Shown: one piece after another, positions 47,855-57,623 of the stretch
How positions within the stretch are numbered: position 1 is the stretch's first letter
How the letters are laid out: each line of letters starts with the position of its first letter
From: Photobacterium damselae
GTDB lineage: Bacteria; Pseudomonadota; Gammaproteobacteria; Enterobacterales; Vibrionaceae
Reading direction: 5' to 3'
NCBI RefSeq assembly: GCF_003026815.1
Contig: NZ_PYOG01000016.1
Span: 28,054-92,053, forward strand
DNA length: 64,000 bases
Notes under the pieces: model-generated
Seen by the model: the letters and a program-made list of their open reading frames with translations, nothing else
Databases searched by the model: none
Told to the model about the DNA's origin: nothing
Made by a program: the position numbers and the translations under genes

Positions 47855-49066
47855 ATGAGTAAACCATCCACCCTCGGAGGAGCGTGTATTATTGCCAGTG
47901 TTTGTGTTGGAGCAGGCATGCTTGGCTTACCAAGTGCTGGGGCGGGTGCATGGACATTATGGAGTATGGCTGCCATCTCTTTTACCATGATCATGATGAC
48001 ACTATCGGGTTGGTTGCTATTAGAAGCTTTAAAACATTATGAATTTAAATCTTCATTTAATACGGTCGCAAAAGATGTATTAAGTAAAAAAGTAAACTTT
48101 ATCAATAATCTCTCGCTTTATTTTGTTGGTGGTATTTTACTGTATGCTTATATATCAACATCAGGCATGATTTTCAGTGAGATTATTGGAGTTAGTCGTC
48201 AGGTAGCATCTGTTATTTTTGTCGCTATCTGTTCAGCCTTTGTTTTGCATTCAACACGAGCCGTTGATCGTATCTCTATTGTCCTGATCTTATTTATGAT
48301 CATCAGTTTTATTTTAGGGATCTCAGGACTTGCTTCACATGTAAGTGTTCCGGTTTTACTCGATAATGCAAAAGGCGAAACGCATTATTCTGCGTATGCT
48401 TTAGCACTGTTACCTGTTGCGTTAACCTCGTTTGGCTATCATCATTCTGTAAGTACCATGCGTGATTATTACCAAGATGAGCACCGAGCAAAGAAAGCCA
48501 TTTTGGGTGGAACCATGATTGCTCTAACTTTTTATTTGGTTTGGGTTATCTGTATTTTTGGCAACTTACCTCGCGATTCGTTTGGTCCCGTTGTTAGTGC
48601 TGGTGGTGGTGTTGATGTTTTAATGTCTGCACTTAATAGCGCTATTGATTCAAACAGCATAAAACAAGCTTTACATATTTTTTCTATTGCAGCTGTAGTT
48701 TCATCGTTTATCGGGGTGGGATTAGGGGTTTTTGATTACTTAGCTGACTTTTTTGGTTTTGCCGATACTAAGCAAGGCCGACTAAAAACCTGGTCTGTAA
48801 CCTTTTTACCACCATTAGTTTTTTCTCTTATTGCGCCATTTGGTTTTGTTACTGCTATCGGCTTAGCGGGTGCTGCTGCGACGATTTGGGCTTGTATTAT
48901 TCCTGCTATGTTAGCTAAAAAGCTGCGTAATCGAGAGACTGTCCAGCAAGGGTTTGTTGTTCCTGGCGGTAATATCACGATTTATGTAGTAATTGGTTTT
49001 GGTGTCCTAACAGCAGCATTCCATTTACTTGCCATGGCCAATTTATTGCCTGTCTTTAAAGGATAA
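47855..49066 (+). CDS. mtr: Tryptophan/aromatic amino-acid permease (Mtr/TnaB-like)
   Basis: 403 residues (414 in E. coli Mtr) with about 11 membrane helices, of the hydroxy/aromatic amino acid permease family. Shared wording with Mtr includes an early GAGM motif in helix 1 (VCVGAGMLGLPSAGAGAW), YAYISTSG, LTSFGYHHSVSTMRDYY, FGNLPRDSF, GLGVFDYLADFFGFADTKQGRLKT and a C-terminal LLPVF. It imports tryptophan with protons. The TrpR-type operator upstream favours Mtr over TyrP. It is monocistronic. Confidence 0.8.
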   Translation: MSKPSTLGGACIIASVCVGAGMLGLPSAGAGAWTLWSMAAISFTMIMMTLSGWLLLEALKHYEFKSSFNTVAKDVLSKKVNFINNLSLYFVGGILLYAYISTSGMIFSEIIGVSRQVASVIFVAICSAFVLHSTRAVDRISIVLILFMIISFILGISGLASHVSVPVLLDNAKGETHYSAYALALLPVALTSFGYHHSVSTMRDYYQDEHRAKKAILGGTMIALTFYLVWVICIFGNLPRDSFGPVVSAGGGVDVLMSALNSAIDSNSIKQALHIFSIAAVVSSFIGVGLGVFDYLADFFGFADTKQGRLKTWSVTFLPPLVFSLIAPFGFVTAIGLAGAAATIWACIIPAMLAKKLRNRETVQQGFVVPGGNITIYVVIGFGVLTAAFHLLAMANLLPVFKG

Positions 49067-49073
49067 TTACGAA

Positions 49074-49105
49074 AAAGGCGGCCTTAATATAAAAGGGCCG
49101 CCTCT
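49074..49105. terminator. Bidirectional terminator between mtr and the DUF4250 gene
   Basis: A stem AGGCGGCC/GGCCGCCT with a 12-base loop. On the minus strand it is followed by TTTTTC; on the plus strand by a weaker CTGTTATTTTG. Confidence 0.8.
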
Positions 49106-49131
49106 GTTATTTTGTTGTCTTACAGATTGTA

Positions 49132-49320
49132 TTAACGAAATTGTTTTGCTTCAGGAAGATAGTCAAAACCTGCGTTTGCTAACTTTTCGATTAGTTTGTC
49201 TTTATCAATATCGTAAAACTTCACTAAGCTGTCTAAATCACCAAATTCATCACGGATTTTCATATTAACGATACTCATCAGCATGATTGGGTCCATGGCT
49301 TCAAATTTACTTAAATTCAT
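49132..49320 (-). CDS. DUF4250 family small protein
   Basis: 62 residues: MNLSKFEAMDPIMLMSIVNMKIRD at the start, then a helical acidic segment with FGDLDSLVKFYDID. No function is known. It follows the yaeP-like gene by three bases on the same strand, so the pair is one operon ended by the terminator at 49074. Confidence 0.8.
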   Translation of the reverse strand: MNLSKFEAMDPIMLMSIVNMKIRDEFGDLDSLVKFYDIDKDKLIEKLANAGFDYLPEAKQFR

Positions 49321-49323
49321 TAT

Positions 49324-49527
49324 TTAATCCTCGTGATCACTCATTAATAAGTTTGCAACGGCAAAAGCGGCTCTTTCGCGAGTTTCCATAGGCAAAGATT
49401 CATCAGCTGCTATGTGATTTAGTGCTTTTACCGCGCAGGCAATAGCTTTAGGAATATAGCCAAGATCACCACTACCAATTTGAGCGTAACTCATTCGAAC
49501 TAGCTCACAGCAATCATAAATTTTCAT
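49324..49527 (-). CDS. yaeP: UPF0253 family protein YaeP
   Basis: 67 residues (66 in E. coli YaeP), with the matching core [25 protein letters not shown] and the tail [16 protein letters not shown]. The function is unknown. In E. coli, yaeP also lies between tilS and proS, so position and sequence agree. Confidence 0.88.
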   Translation of the reverse strand: MKIYDCCELVRMSYAQIGSGDLGYIPKAIACAVKALNHIAADESLPMETRERAAFAVANLLMSDHED

Positions 49528-49667
49528 CGTACTTATCCTTCAGTCTAAACTCATTCGATTATCTTTTATTGATAACGAGATAATGGGATGAGAACTATTC
49601 TTAAAGAACACTATAGCGAGTTACGGATTAATTAAGAATAAATAACATCAGATAAGGTGTTAAATGA

Positions 49668-50528
49668 TTATTTATTGCGCTTGTGATAATAGAGCCTTCG
49701 GTCTGCTCGTTCAATTAACGAAGCCGATGTATCCCCATCATGGTAATTAGCGTAACCAAAAGATGTTCCGATATTAAAATGTTGGAGAATTGGGTGAATT
49801 GACAGGGCTTCAATGACTCGTAAGGTTACCTTTTCGGCTGATTGTTCTGTTGATGGTTGTAGTAGAGCAATAAATTCATCGCCACCTAAACGATAACAGC
49901 GATCAGAGGCTCGCACCGACTCTTTTAATGCCTTTGAGAAACTACGAATAACCTTATCACCATTGAGGTGGCCATATCGGTCATTGACCTGTTTAAAGTT
50001 ATCGAGATCAAAAATAACCAAAGTAAGACCAACAGCACGACGTTCACTAATAGCCAGTGCATGATGAATATCTTGTTCGAAACAAGCACGGTTTCCAAGA
50101 TCAGAGAGGTGATCGCGTAGAGCCATTTTTTTGATGCGGCGAAACTCTAGTGCATTATTTAAACTGCCTGCAAATAAACGATGATAATGGTGAAGCAGTG
50201 TCTGTTCTTCAGGCTCTAAGGTATAAGGGGTTTGGTAATGTAATTCGCCTAATACTCGTTCGTCAAAGGAGAGAGAAAAACAATAAGTATGATATTTTGG
50301 CATATCTGTCGATTTAATTAAGGCGCACTCATTATCGAAGTGCCAACTTAACTTTGATACATCAATGTATTTATCGATTTCTTGAGTAAATATCTGAAAT
50401 ACATCATATAAGTCGAGTTTTCCTTGCAGCTGTTGTAAAAATAACAGTCGCGTATCTGCGCCAAGAAAAGACGATTTTTGATGGGTAAAGAGAGGGGCTG
50501 TGGTGTAATCCCTTAGCTTTGAATCCAT
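49668..50528 (-). CDS. Diguanylate cyclase with intact GGDEF site
   Basis: 286 residues. The N-terminal part (1-125) is a non-membrane, GAF-like region of unsure identity. The GGDEF domain begins at ALRDHLSDLGNRACFEQDI, has the metal motif IFDLDNFKQVNDRYGHLNGD, and an intact signature YRLGGDEFIALL (about 215-226). The RxxD inhibitory site is present (RASD, at about 208) and the C-terminal ERADRRLYYHKR is normal. It should make c-di-GMP with product inhibition. It lies downstream of no operon partner. Confidence 0.9.
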   Translation of the reverse strand: MDSKLRDYTTAPLFTHQKSSFLGADTRLLFLQQLQGKLDLYDVFQIFTQEIDKYIDVSKLSWHFDNECALIKSTDMPKYHTYCFSLSFDERVLGELHYQTPYTLEPEEQTLLHHYHRLFAGSLNNALEFRRIKKMALRDHLSDLGNRACFEQDIHHALAISERRAVGLTLVIFDLDNFKQVNDRYGHLNGDKVIRSFSKALKESVRASDRCYRLGGDEFIALLQPSTEQSAEKVTLRVIEALSIHPILQHFNIGTSFGYANYHDGDTSASLIERADRRLYYHKRNK

Positions 50529-50670
50529 ACATTATGCTTATTGATGAACAGGATGGATAACTATATGGAATTTGTCTTGTGAATCAATGTTAAGTTACTT
50601 ATTTGTCGGTTTTATGGCGTAAAATGTGTCAAATTTTGCGTTATGTCTCGTTTTTTTGTGATCTGTAGTC

Positions 50671-50700
50671 AAAAAAAAGCCCCGTTCATCACGAGGCTTT
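50671..50700 (-). terminator. Intrinsic terminator of proS
   Basis: On the minus strand, a stem AAAGCCTCG/CGGGGCTTT (one mismatch or wobble) with a 7-base loop is followed by a run of T residues, 24 bases after the proS stop. Confidence 0.85.
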
Positions 50701-50723
50701 ATAAATCATCAAATTACTGACAA

Positions 50724-52442
50724 TTAGTTTGCTAACTTGCTTGTAACAAACGCTACAATATCAGTAACAGCAACATTTTCTTTTGTACCAGTGCGACGGT
50801 TCTTATATTCCATCTCACCGTTTTCAAGACTGCGGTTACCAATAACGATAGTGTGTGGAATACCGATCAATTCGTGATCTGCAAACATAACACCTGGGCG
50901 CTCTTTACGGTCATCAAATAGAACATCAATACCAGCTGCAGTTAGGTCGGCATACAGTTTCTCTGCAGCTTCTTTAACTTCTTCTGATTTAGCCATGTTC
51001 ATAGGAACGATAGACACTTGGAACGGTGCAATAGCATCAGGCCAGATAATACCGTTTTCATCGTTGTTTTGCTCAATAGCAGAAGCAACAACACGAGACA
51101 CACCAATACCGTAACAACCCATCTCTAGGATAACGTTCTTACCGTTTGAATCGAGAACGCCACAGTTCATCTTTTCAGAGTACGTAGTACCTAGTTGGAA
51201 GATGTGACCTACTTCGATACCACGCTTAAGCATCAGCGTACCTTGACCACATGGGCTAGGATCGCCTTCAACTACGTTACGTAGATCTTCAACACGGCCT
51301 AGTGCAACGTCACGATCCCAGTTGATGCCAACATGGTGTTTGCCATCAATGTTTGCACCCGCTGCGAAGTCGCTCATTACAGCAACAGTACGGTCAACGA
51401 TAAATGGCAGTTCAAGACCTACAGGACCTAGTGAACCTGGACCTGCGTTAACGAACTGGCGAATTTCTTCTTCTGTTGCCATTTCTAGTGGAGAAGCAAC
51501 CCAGTCTAGGTTTTCTGCTTTAATTTCGTTTAATTCGTGATCGCCACGAACCAATAGCGCTACGATAGGCGCATCGATTTCATCAGAAGCTTTAACAAAT
51601 AGTGTTTTAGTTGTTTTCTCGATAGCGATACCGTGTTGCTCAACTAACTCATCGATAGTTTTTGCATTTGGTGTATCGATAACAGAAAGCTCTACAGTTG
51701 GTGCTGCACGATCGTGAGCTGGAGCTAGTGCTTCTGCCTTTTCGATGTTTGCTGCGTAGTCAGATTCTGTTGAGAATGCGATTAAATCTTCGCCGCTTTC
51801 AGCCAGTACGTGGAACTCTTGAGAGCCATTACCACCGATTGCGCCAGAGTCAGCCCATACTGGACGGTACTCAAGACCCATGCGATCGAATGCTTTACAG
51901 TAAGCATCGTGCATTGCATCGTAAGATTTTTGTAGACCTTCTTTATCAATGTCAAAGCTGTAAGCATCCATCATGCAGAATTCACGTGCACGCATTACAC
52001 CGAAACGAGGACGACGCTCATCACGGAATTTAGTCTGGATTTGGTACAGATTCAACGGAAGTTGTTTGTAAGAGCTTACTTCGTTACGCACTAAGCTAGT
52101 GATAACTTCTTCTGCTGTCGGGCTCAGTACAAACGGACGCGCGTGACGGTCAGTAAAGCGAAGTAGTTCAGGGCCCATTTTTTCTGAGCGGCCTGTTTCT
52201 TCCCATAGTTCAAACGGCTGAACAACGGGCATCAAGGTTTCGACTGCACCTGCATTGTCGATTTCTTGGCGAACGATGTTTTCGACCTTACGCAGAACAC
52301 GCAGACCTGTAGGCAGCCAGGTGTATAGACCTGAAGCCAGCTTACGGATCATACCTGCACGAAGCATCAGCTGATGGCTAATGATTTCTGCGTCGTTTGG
52401 AGTCTCCTTCAGAGTAGAAAGAAGATAGTTACTGGTACGCAT
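50724..52442 (-). CDS. proS: Prolyl-tRNA synthetase
   Basis: 572 residues, the same as E. coli ProS. Class II synthetase core with motif 2 ([25 protein letters not shown], about 138-162) and an editing insertion that removes mischarged Ala-tRNA(Pro) (about 225-385). Motif 3 ([19 protein letters not shown], about 440-458) and an anticodon-binding C-terminus follow. It lies between the GGDEF gene and trmO, as E. coli proS lies near trmO. Confidence 0.97.
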   Translation of the reverse strand: MRTSNYLLSTLKETPNDAEIISHQLMLRAGMIRKLASGLYTWLPTGLRVLRKVENIVRQEIDNAGAVETLMPVVQPFELWEETGRSEKMGPELLRFTDRHARPFVLSPTAEEVITSLVRNEVSSYKQLPLNLYQIQTKFRDERRPRFGVMRAREFCMMDAYSFDIDKEGLQKSYDAMHDAYCKAFDRMGLEYRPVWADSGAIGGNGSQEFHVLAESGEDLIAFSTESDYAANIEKAEALAPAHDRAAPTVELSVIDTPNAKTIDELVEQHGIAIEKTTKTLFVKASDEIDAPIVALLVRGDHELNEIKAENLDWVASPLEMATEEEIRQFVNAGPGSLGPVGLELPFIVDRTVAVMSDFAAGANIDGKHHVGINWDRDVALGRVEDLRNVVEGDPSPCGQGTLMLKRGIEVGHIFQLGTTYSEKMNCGVLDSNGKNVILEMGCYGIGVSRVVASAIEQNNDENGIIWPDAIAPFQVSIVPMNMAKSEEVKEAAEKLYADLTAAGIDVLFDDRKERPGVMFADHELIGIPHTIVIGNRSLENGEMEYKNRRTGTKENVAVTDIVAFVTSKLAN

Positions 52443-52573
52443 TGATGGTATCCGTTGATTAGTGAAATAGGAAAAGTAAAGAGAGAAAACTCTCTTGCCG
52501 CAAGAGTGCGGTAACCGTGTATATTACCAGTCAATCAAGTTTTAGCCAAAAAGAACTGGTCACAAATAGCGAT

Positions 52574-53272
52574 TTATTGGTCAGTTTCCACTGTTGTGAC
52601 GATAACTTGTGAGTCTTGAACTGTGAATTTGACATTAAAATGGTAAAGATGAACCGCATATTCTTTACTGTCTGCTTTGTTCTTTTTATATGCAGGACGA
52701 GGATCTTGGGCTAAGACTTCACTGATCACGGCTTGATATTCTGCAGAGCGAGGCCCTGCGAGTTGAGCTTGTGCTTGTGGAGTAAAGATAACTTCAAGTT
52801 TAGTCGGCTCTTCACTGGCAAAGCCTCCACAGGCATCGGCAATACTGTCGGAGTAAGGTATATAAGGCTTAATATCTATAATAGGGGTGCCATTAACCAG
52901 ATCAACACCACCAAGCTCTAAAATTACCTGCCCGTCTTGTTGTCGAACCCCTTTAAGTTCAACGGCCGACATACCGATACCATTAGGTCTAAAGGTCGCT
53001 CGGCTTGCAAAAACACCAACTCGCTCATTTCCACCTAACCGAGGAGGGCGAACCGTTGGACGCCAACCTGCTTCAAGATTTTGATCAAACAAAAACAGCA
53101 GCCATAAATGACTAAACTGCTCAATACCTCGAACCGCCTCCATAGCGTTTGCATCACCTTGTAAATAGATTTCAGAACGAGCACTGGGTACCAGTCCTGG
53201 TTGTCTAGGAACAGCAAATTTTTCTTTATAAGGAGAGTGGATAATACCAATAGGATCAATTTGATAAGACAT
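52574..53272 (-). CDS. trmO: tRNA (adenine(37)-N6)-methyltransferase TrmO
   Basis: 232 residues (235 in E. coli TsaA/YaeB/TrmO). The N-terminal barrel domain has PIGIIHSPYKEKFAVPRQPGLVP (about 7-29), FASRATFRPNGIGMSAVEL (about 88-106) and DLVNGTPIIDIKPYIPYSDS (about 125-144). It adds the N6-methyl to ct6A/t6A at position 37 of tRNA(Thr). It diverges from rpmE2. Confidence 0.93.
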   Translation of the reverse strand: MSYQIDPIGIIHSPYKEKFAVPRQPGLVPSARSEIYLQGDANAMEAVRGIEQFSHLWLLFLFDQNLEAGWRPTVRPPRLGGNERVGVFASRATFRPNGIGMSAVELKGVRQQDGQVILELGGVDLVNGTPIIDIKPYIPYSDSIADACGGFASEEPTKLEVIFTPQAQAQLAGPRSAEYQAVISEVLAQDPRPAYKKNKADSKEYAVHLYHFNVKFTVQDSQVIVTTVETDQ

Positions 53273-53350
53273 GATAAATGAACGCCGGCTGAGAATGGTA
53301 TTACCTTAGCATAAAAAAATAGCTTGACGTTAGTTTGAGAATTATTATCA

Positions 53351-53372
53351 TTTGTTATGTTATAACATTTCA
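53351..53372. promoter_or_regulatory. Zur-type operator of rpmE2-rpmJ2
   Basis: Read on the minus strand the bases are GAAATGTTATAACATAACAA, close to the Zur palindrome GAAATGTTATA-N-TATAACATTTC. It lies 21 bases before the rpmE2 ATG, where a bound repressor would block transcription. Zinc control fits the zinc-free proteins encoded downstream. Confidence 0.7.
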
Positions 53373-53393
53373 TCTAAATATAAAGGTAAGCCA

Positions 53394-53654
53394 ATGAAAC
53401 CAGGAATTCATCCTCATTATCGACCAGTTTTGTTTCACGATACGAGTGCAGATAGCTACTTCTTAGTCGGTTCAACAATAAAAACTGAGAGAACTAAAGT
53501 TTGGCAAGATGGCCAAGAATATCCGTATGTCACATTGGATGTATCATCAGATTCTCATCCGTTCTATACCGGGAAACAGCGCATTGTGAAAACAGAAGGA
53601 CAAATGGCGAACTTCAATCGTCGCTATAAACAATTTGCGAAAGGAGCACGCTAA
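53394..53654 (+). CDS. rpmE2: 50S ribosomal protein L31 type B (zinc-independent)
   Basis: 86 residues, starting [28 protein letters not shown]. It has no Cys at all, so it lacks the zinc ligands of the usual L31 (C- form). Under zinc starvation it replaces the zinc-binding L31 and frees zinc. ATG at 53394 follows AAAGGTAAG; the longer frame back to 53352 runs through the operator. Its stop shares a base with the rpmJ2 start. Confidence 0.95.
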   Translation: MKPGIHPHYRPVLFHDTSADSYFLVGSTIKTERTKVWQDGQEYPYVTLDVSSDSHPFYTGKQRIVKTEGQMANFNRRYKQFAKGAR

Positions 53655-53797
53655 TGCAAGTGTTAAGTTCATTAAAGAGTGCCAAATTACGACATCGAGA
53701 TTGTCAGGTTGTTAAACGTCGAGGGCGCTTATATGTGATTTGTAAATCAAACCCAAGATTTAAAGCGGTGCAAGGACGGGTGAAAAAGAAATCTTAA
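53654..53797 (+). CDS. rpmJ2: 50S ribosomal protein L36 type B (zinc-independent)
   Basis: 47 residues: [20 protein letters not shown], then [27 protein letters not shown]. It resembles E. coli YkgO. Only two Cys (17 and 30) remain and the CxxC pair is absent, so the zinc ribbon cannot form. Its ATG overlaps the rpmE2 stop by one base; the two are translationally coupled, as E. coli ykgM-ykgO. Confidence 0.95.
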   Translation: MQVLSSLKSAKLRHRDCQVVKRRGRLYVICKSNPRFKAVQGRVKKKS

Positions 53798-53806
53798 GGA
53801 TCAATA

Positions 53807-53852
53807 AAGCCCCCGAACTTTATCGTTGCGAAAAGATAATGTACGGGGGCTT
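53807..53852. terminator. Bidirectional terminator between rpmJ2 and metQ
   Basis: A long stem AAGCCCCCG/CGGGGGCTT with further inner pairing lies between the convergent genes. The T-runs are short on both sides. Confidence 0.75.
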
Positions 53853-53878
53853 GCTACTAAGTGAATTTATCTATGAGA

Positions 53879-54703
53879 TTACCAACCTTTTACTACACCA
53901 CCTTTAAAGATGTCTTTAGCTGAGTTGTAAACGGTATCTGACTGATAAGATTTAACGAATTTTTGTACGTTTTCAGCGTTAACATTATCGGTGCGAGCCA
54001 CAATTAGGTTTACATATGGCGACTCTTTATCTTCTACAAACAATCCGTCTTTTTCTGGCGTTAAGTTTAAACTGCTCGCGTAAGTTGTATTGATAATTGC
54101 AAAATCGACATCATCTAATGAGCGTGGTAGTTGCGCGGCTTCAAGCTCTTTGATTTGTAGGTTCTTTGGATTTTCTACAATATCAAGTACCGTTGCTGAT
54201 AACCCTGAATTCTCTTTCAGTTTAAGTAACCCTTTTTGTTGTAATAACAGTAGAGAACGGCCTAAGTTAGTTGGGTCATTTGGCACGGCAACAATCGCGC
54301 CATCCTTTAGTTCATCTAACGATTTAATTTTATTTGAATAAGCAGCAATTGGGTAAACAAAGGTATTACCTGCTACTGTGAACTTATAGCCACGGTCATT
54401 GATCTGCTGATCGAGATACGGTTTATGCTGAAAAGCATTGGCATCAATTGAACCATCAGCAAGAGCGGCATTAGGCGAAACATAATCGGTAAAAGTGACC
54501 AATTCGACATCTAAGCCATATTTTTCCTTTGCTTCTTTTGCGGCCACTTCAGCAACTTGCTCTTCAGCTCCAGCCATCACCCCAATTTTTACTTTATTTT
54601 GATCTACTGCGGTTGTTGCCGTTTCTTTCTCGCCACAGCCTGTGAGTACTAATGTAGAGGCGATGCCAGCAACGGCAAAAAGGTGTTTTAATGATACTGC
54701 CAT
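53879..54703 (-). CDS. metQ: Methionine-binding lipoprotein MetQ
   Basis: 274 residues (271 in E. coli). The lipoprotein signal ends in LVLTGCGEKE, so Cys at about 23 is lipidated. NlpA family core: KIGVMAGAEEQVAEVAAKEAKEKYGLDVELVTFTDYV and DGSIDANAFQHKPYLDQ. It delivers D- or L-methionine to MetNI. Third gene of metNIQ; a 68-base gap separates it from metI. Confidence 0.95.
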   Translation of the reverse strand: MAVSLKHLFAVAGIASTLVLTGCGEKETATTAVDQNKVKIGVMAGAEEQVAEVAAKEAKEKYGLDVELVTFTDYVSPNAALADGSIDANAFQHKPYLDQQINDRGYKFTVAGNTFVYPIAAYSNKIKSLDELKDGAIVAVPNDPTNLGRSLLLLQQKGLLKLKENSGLSATVLDIVENPKNLQIKELEAAQLPRSLDDVDFAIINTTYASSLNLTPEKDGLFVEDKESPYVNLIVARTDNVNAENVQKFVKSYQSDTVYNSAKDIFKGGVVKGW

Positions 54704-54771
54704 AATGTGTCTCCTTGACGATATTTCCAGATGTTGTATTTGGTCTTTTTTAATATTTTTGCTGTTTTTAA

Positions 54772-55458
54772 CTATCGGTGATCGACACGCTTTACACAGT
54801 AATCACCAATAGATTGAATTAATTGCACGAGAATAATGAGCATGACAACAGTAATAGCCATCACAGTGCCATCAAAGCGTTGATAGCCATAACGAATTCC
54901 TACATCACCTAAACCTCCACCGCCCACGGTGCCAGCCATCGCCGAATAGCTAACGAGAGTAACAAGGGTGATGGTCACACCATTTATGATGCCGGGTAAT
55001 GCTTCAGGTAGTAGCACTTTGGTAATGATCTGCTTTGGTGTCGCTCCCATAGCTTGTGCTGCTTCAACAAGTCCAGCTGGCACTTCAAGTAATGCGCCTT
55101 CAACTAAGCGAGCAATAAAAGGAATGGCTCCGACTGTGAGTGGCACAATTGCGGCTGCGGTGCCAATTGAGCTGCCAACAACAAAACGAGTAAATGGAAT
55201 AATGGCAACTAACAGAATAATAAATGGGATCGAACGGCCTATATTAACGATAAATCCCAGACTTTTATTGAGTGCTTTATTCTCTAATAATCCACCTTTT
55301 TTACTAAGGTGCAGCATTACGCCAAGAGGAATACCAATAATAAAACCAATGAGTCCTGAAACGAGAACCATGACCAAGGTTTGACCTAAGGCTTCAATCA
55401 AGAGGGCTGTTAGGCGTTCATTGTTAGCAAACCAAGATGAAATAGAATTAAGCGACAT
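54772..55458 (-). CDS. metI: Methionine ABC transporter permease MetI
   Basis: 228 residues (217 in E. coli) with five or more membrane helices. The ATPase-contact EAA loop is [26 protein letters not shown] (about 132-157). Its start overlaps the metN end by 11 bases, so translation is coupled. Confidence 0.95.
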   Translation of the reverse strand: MSLNSISSWFANNERLTALLIEALGQTLVMVLVSGLIGFIIGIPLGVMLHLSKKGGLLENKALNKSLGFIVNIGRSIPFIILLVAIIPFTRFVVGSSIGTAAAIVPLTVGAIPFIARLVEGALLEVPAGLVEAAQAMGATPKQIITKVLLPEALPGIINGVTITLVTLVSYSAMAGTVGGGGLGDVGIRYGYQRFDGTVMAITVVMLIILVQLIQSIGDYCVKRVDHR

Positions 55459-56482
55459 AGCCCAGCACCTCTACATTTATTTTGTGATCTCGTAAGAAAG
55501 CAATCGCTTTGTTGGCCGCGGTTTCAGTACCAAAAAATTCAGCTAACATTAAGCCAAACTTTACCCCGCCAGCATAATCCATATCGGCGCTTAAGATGCT
55601 GATATCAATATTAAATTCACGGGCTACTTGGCTAATTAATGGTGCATCAACAGAATCACCTGTAAATTCAAGTCGAACTAATGGATAACTGCCTTCGCGT
55701 TGCTCTAAGCTCATTCTGGCCTGATAATCTTCCGGAATAGAGAGATCGAGAGTTGAGCGGATGAAGTTTCTTGCTAACTCTGTTTTAGGGTGCGCAAAGA
55801 TATCACCAACAGGGCCTTTTTCTACTAATTCACCATCACCAATAATGGCAACTTGATGGCAGATGCTTTTTACGACATCCATCTCGTGGGTAATAAGAAG
55901 AATGGTGATATTAAGCTGGCGGTTGATTTTCTTTAGTAGCTGTAAAATTGATTGTGTTGTTGCTGGATCGAGTGCGCTGGTTGCTTCATCACATAGCAAA
56001 ACTTTAGGATCGGAAGCCAGTGCTCTTGCGATAGCCACACGCTGTTTTTGTCCACCACTTAAATTGGCGGGAAAACTGTGTTTTTTCTCACTTAACCCAA
56101 CCAATTCAAGCAATTTATTAACTTTATTTTCTAACTGATTTTTCTTAACCCCAGCAAGCTCTAGAGGGAGGGCCACATTGGCAAAAACGGTGCGAGAAGC
56201 CAGTAGGTTAAAATGCTGAAAGATCATGCCGATTTTGCGTCGAGCAAGTGTTAATTGTTGATTGGATAATTGGGTTAGCTTGATACCATCAACGATAATA
56301 TCGCCACTGGTTGGTCGCTCAAGCAAATTGACACAGCGAATGAGAGTACTTTTTCCTGCGCCCGATGAGCCAATAACCCCAAAGATATTGCCCTGTTCTA
56401 TGGTTAAATTAATATCACGGAGTGCGCTTATCGCTTTATCACCCTGATAGAATATTTTATTAACATTGTTGATTTCTATCAT
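55448..56482 (-). CDS. metN: Methionine ABC transporter ATP-binding protein MetN
   Basis: 344 residues (343 in E. coli). Walker [10 protein letters not shown] (about 38-46), ABC signature [16 protein letters not shown] (about 141-156), Walker [13 protein letters not shown], and a C-terminal regulatory domain (about 260-344) that binds methionine to inhibit transport. First gene of metNIQ, behind three MetJ boxes. Confidence 0.96.
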   Translation of the reverse strand: MIEINNVNKIFYQGDKAISALRDINLTIEQGNIFGVIGSSGAGKSTLIRCVNLLERPTSGDIIVDGIKLTQLSNQQLTLARRKIGMIFQHFNLLASRTVFANVALPLELAGVKKNQLENKVNKLLELVGLSEKKHSFPANLSGGQKQRVAIARALASDPKVLLCDEATSALDPATTQSILQLLKKINRQLNITILLITHEMDVVKSICHQVAIIGDGELVEKGPVGDIFAHPKTELARNFIRSTLDLSIPEDYQARMSLEQREGSYPLVRLEFTGDSVDAPLISQVAREFNIDISILSADMDYAGGVKFGLMLAEFFGTETAANKAIAFLRDHKINVEVLGYVA

Positions 56483-56686
56483 CGTACTTCCTAATCCCTG
56501 GGAGAGCGTTAATTGTTCTCTTTGCTTTTTCTTATACCGAAAATGTTATTGCTTGTAACAAAATAGTGGTGTTTGCGGTGTTGTTTTTGTATTAAATTGC
56601 TAATTGTACGAGCTGATACGTTAAAAAATGTCGCTCGCTGTAACATTCATGCTATGGTCTCTCTGTTTTTAAGTCAATAGATATTT

Positions 56687-56710
56687 TTACGTCTAGACGT
56701 CTATATGTCT
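56687..56710. promoter_or_regulatory. Three tandem MetJ boxes upstream of metNIQ
   Basis: A perfect box AGACGTCT (56695-56702) has a 6/8 match on each side (TTACGTCT at 56687, ATATGTCT at 56703). MetJ binds tandem 8-base boxes with S-adenosylmethionine. The array is about 205 bases from metN and 120 from gmhB. The rest of the gap 56483-56829 shows nothing I can name with confidence. Confidence 0.8.
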
Positions 56711-56829
56711 TTGTGCGTTAAAATACCATTATTGGATTGATTGTGATTTGGATAAATCGTCAGAAGCACTGCTCTTTTGGGGGCTGTCGTGCCATAATCT
56801 AGCAAACCGATAATTTTGAGGGCTAAGTT

Positions 56830-57384
56830 TTGGCCAAACCTGCTGTCTTTATTGATCGTGATGGCGTTATTAATGTCGATCACGGCTATGTTCACACTAC
56901 GGATGATTTCGAATACGTAGAAGGTGTTTTTGCTGCGTGTAAAAAACTAAAAGAGATGGGATATCTTTTAGTCTTAGTAACCAATCAATCGGGCATTGCT
57001 CGTGGTATGTTCACTGAAGATGAGTTTTTGTCTCTAACCGAGTGGATGGATTGGAACTTTGTTGATAATGGCGTGGAATTTGATGGTATCTATTACTGTC
57101 CACACCACCCAGAAGGTCAAGGGGACTATCGCCAAGAGTGTGATTGTCGTAAACCTAAGCCTGGTATGTTAATTTCAGCGCGTGATTACTTAAAAATTGA
57201 TATGGCGCAATCTGTTATGATCGGTGATAAAGCAGATGATATGACAGCAGCAAAAGCGGCTGAAGTTGGAACGAAAATTTTAGTTCGCACTGGTAAGCCA
57301 GTTACTGAAGTTGGCGAGCAACTTGCTGATGTTGTGCTAGACAGTGTGGCAGATGTTCCTGCTTGGTTGGCGAGCCAAAAATAA
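56830..57384 (+). CDS. gmhB: D-glycero-beta-D-manno-heptose 1,7-bisphosphate 7-phosphatase
   Basis: 184 residues (191 in E. coli). HAD phosphatase with [16 protein letters not shown] (catalytic Asp pair, about 7-22), [10 protein letters not shown] (about 51-60), the zinc loop [24 protein letters not shown] (about 93-116) and [15 protein letters not shown]. It removes a phosphate in ADP-heptose synthesis for LPS core. The start is TTG at 56830 ([12 protein letters not shown]), matching the family N-terminus. Order metN-gmhB-16S is as in E. coli. Confidence 0.94.
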   Translation: MAKPAVFIDRDGVINVDHGYVHTTDDFEYVEGVFAACKKLKEMGYLLVLVTNQSGIARGMFTEDEFLSLTEWMDWNFVDNGVEFDGIYYCPHHPEGQGDYRQECDCRKPKPGMLISARDYLKIDMAQSVMIGDKADDMTAAKAAEVGTKILVRTGKPVTEVGEQLADVVLDSVADVPAWLASQK

Positions 57385-57408
57385 CGTTTTACCTAAGCCT
57401 AATAGAAT

Positions 57409-57440
57409 AAGCCGAGATTTATGATGATCTCGGCTTTTTT
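57409..57440 (+). terminator. Intrinsic terminator of gmhB
   Basis: A stem AAGCCGAGAT/ATCTCGGCTT with an 8-base loop is followed by TTTT. In 57441-57623 I see only AT-rich DNA where a promoter for the next operon is expected. Confidence 0.88.
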
Positions 57441-57623
57441 ATGATTATTTTCTGAAAATTGGTACTTTTTTTGCCTATATTTATCTATGTGGCTGGTTGT
57501 ATTTTTAGTTATTGAGCATTGCTCGTCTTTTTATTTGATGATAAACCAGAGAAGCAAAATGGATTTGCATGAATAAAACCTCTTTGTAGGCATTTGGAGG
57601 TGAGGACAAGGAGCTGTCTAGTA

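Noticed and set aside
52480..52520. Possible hairpin operator between trmO and proS (CTCTTG/CAAGAG)
   Set aside because: The loop is only three bases, the flanks are repetitive AG/CT, and there is no T-run; too weak to call.
54968..55384. 138-residue plus-strand frame opposite metI
   Set aside because: Antisense to the conserved permease; no family likeness.
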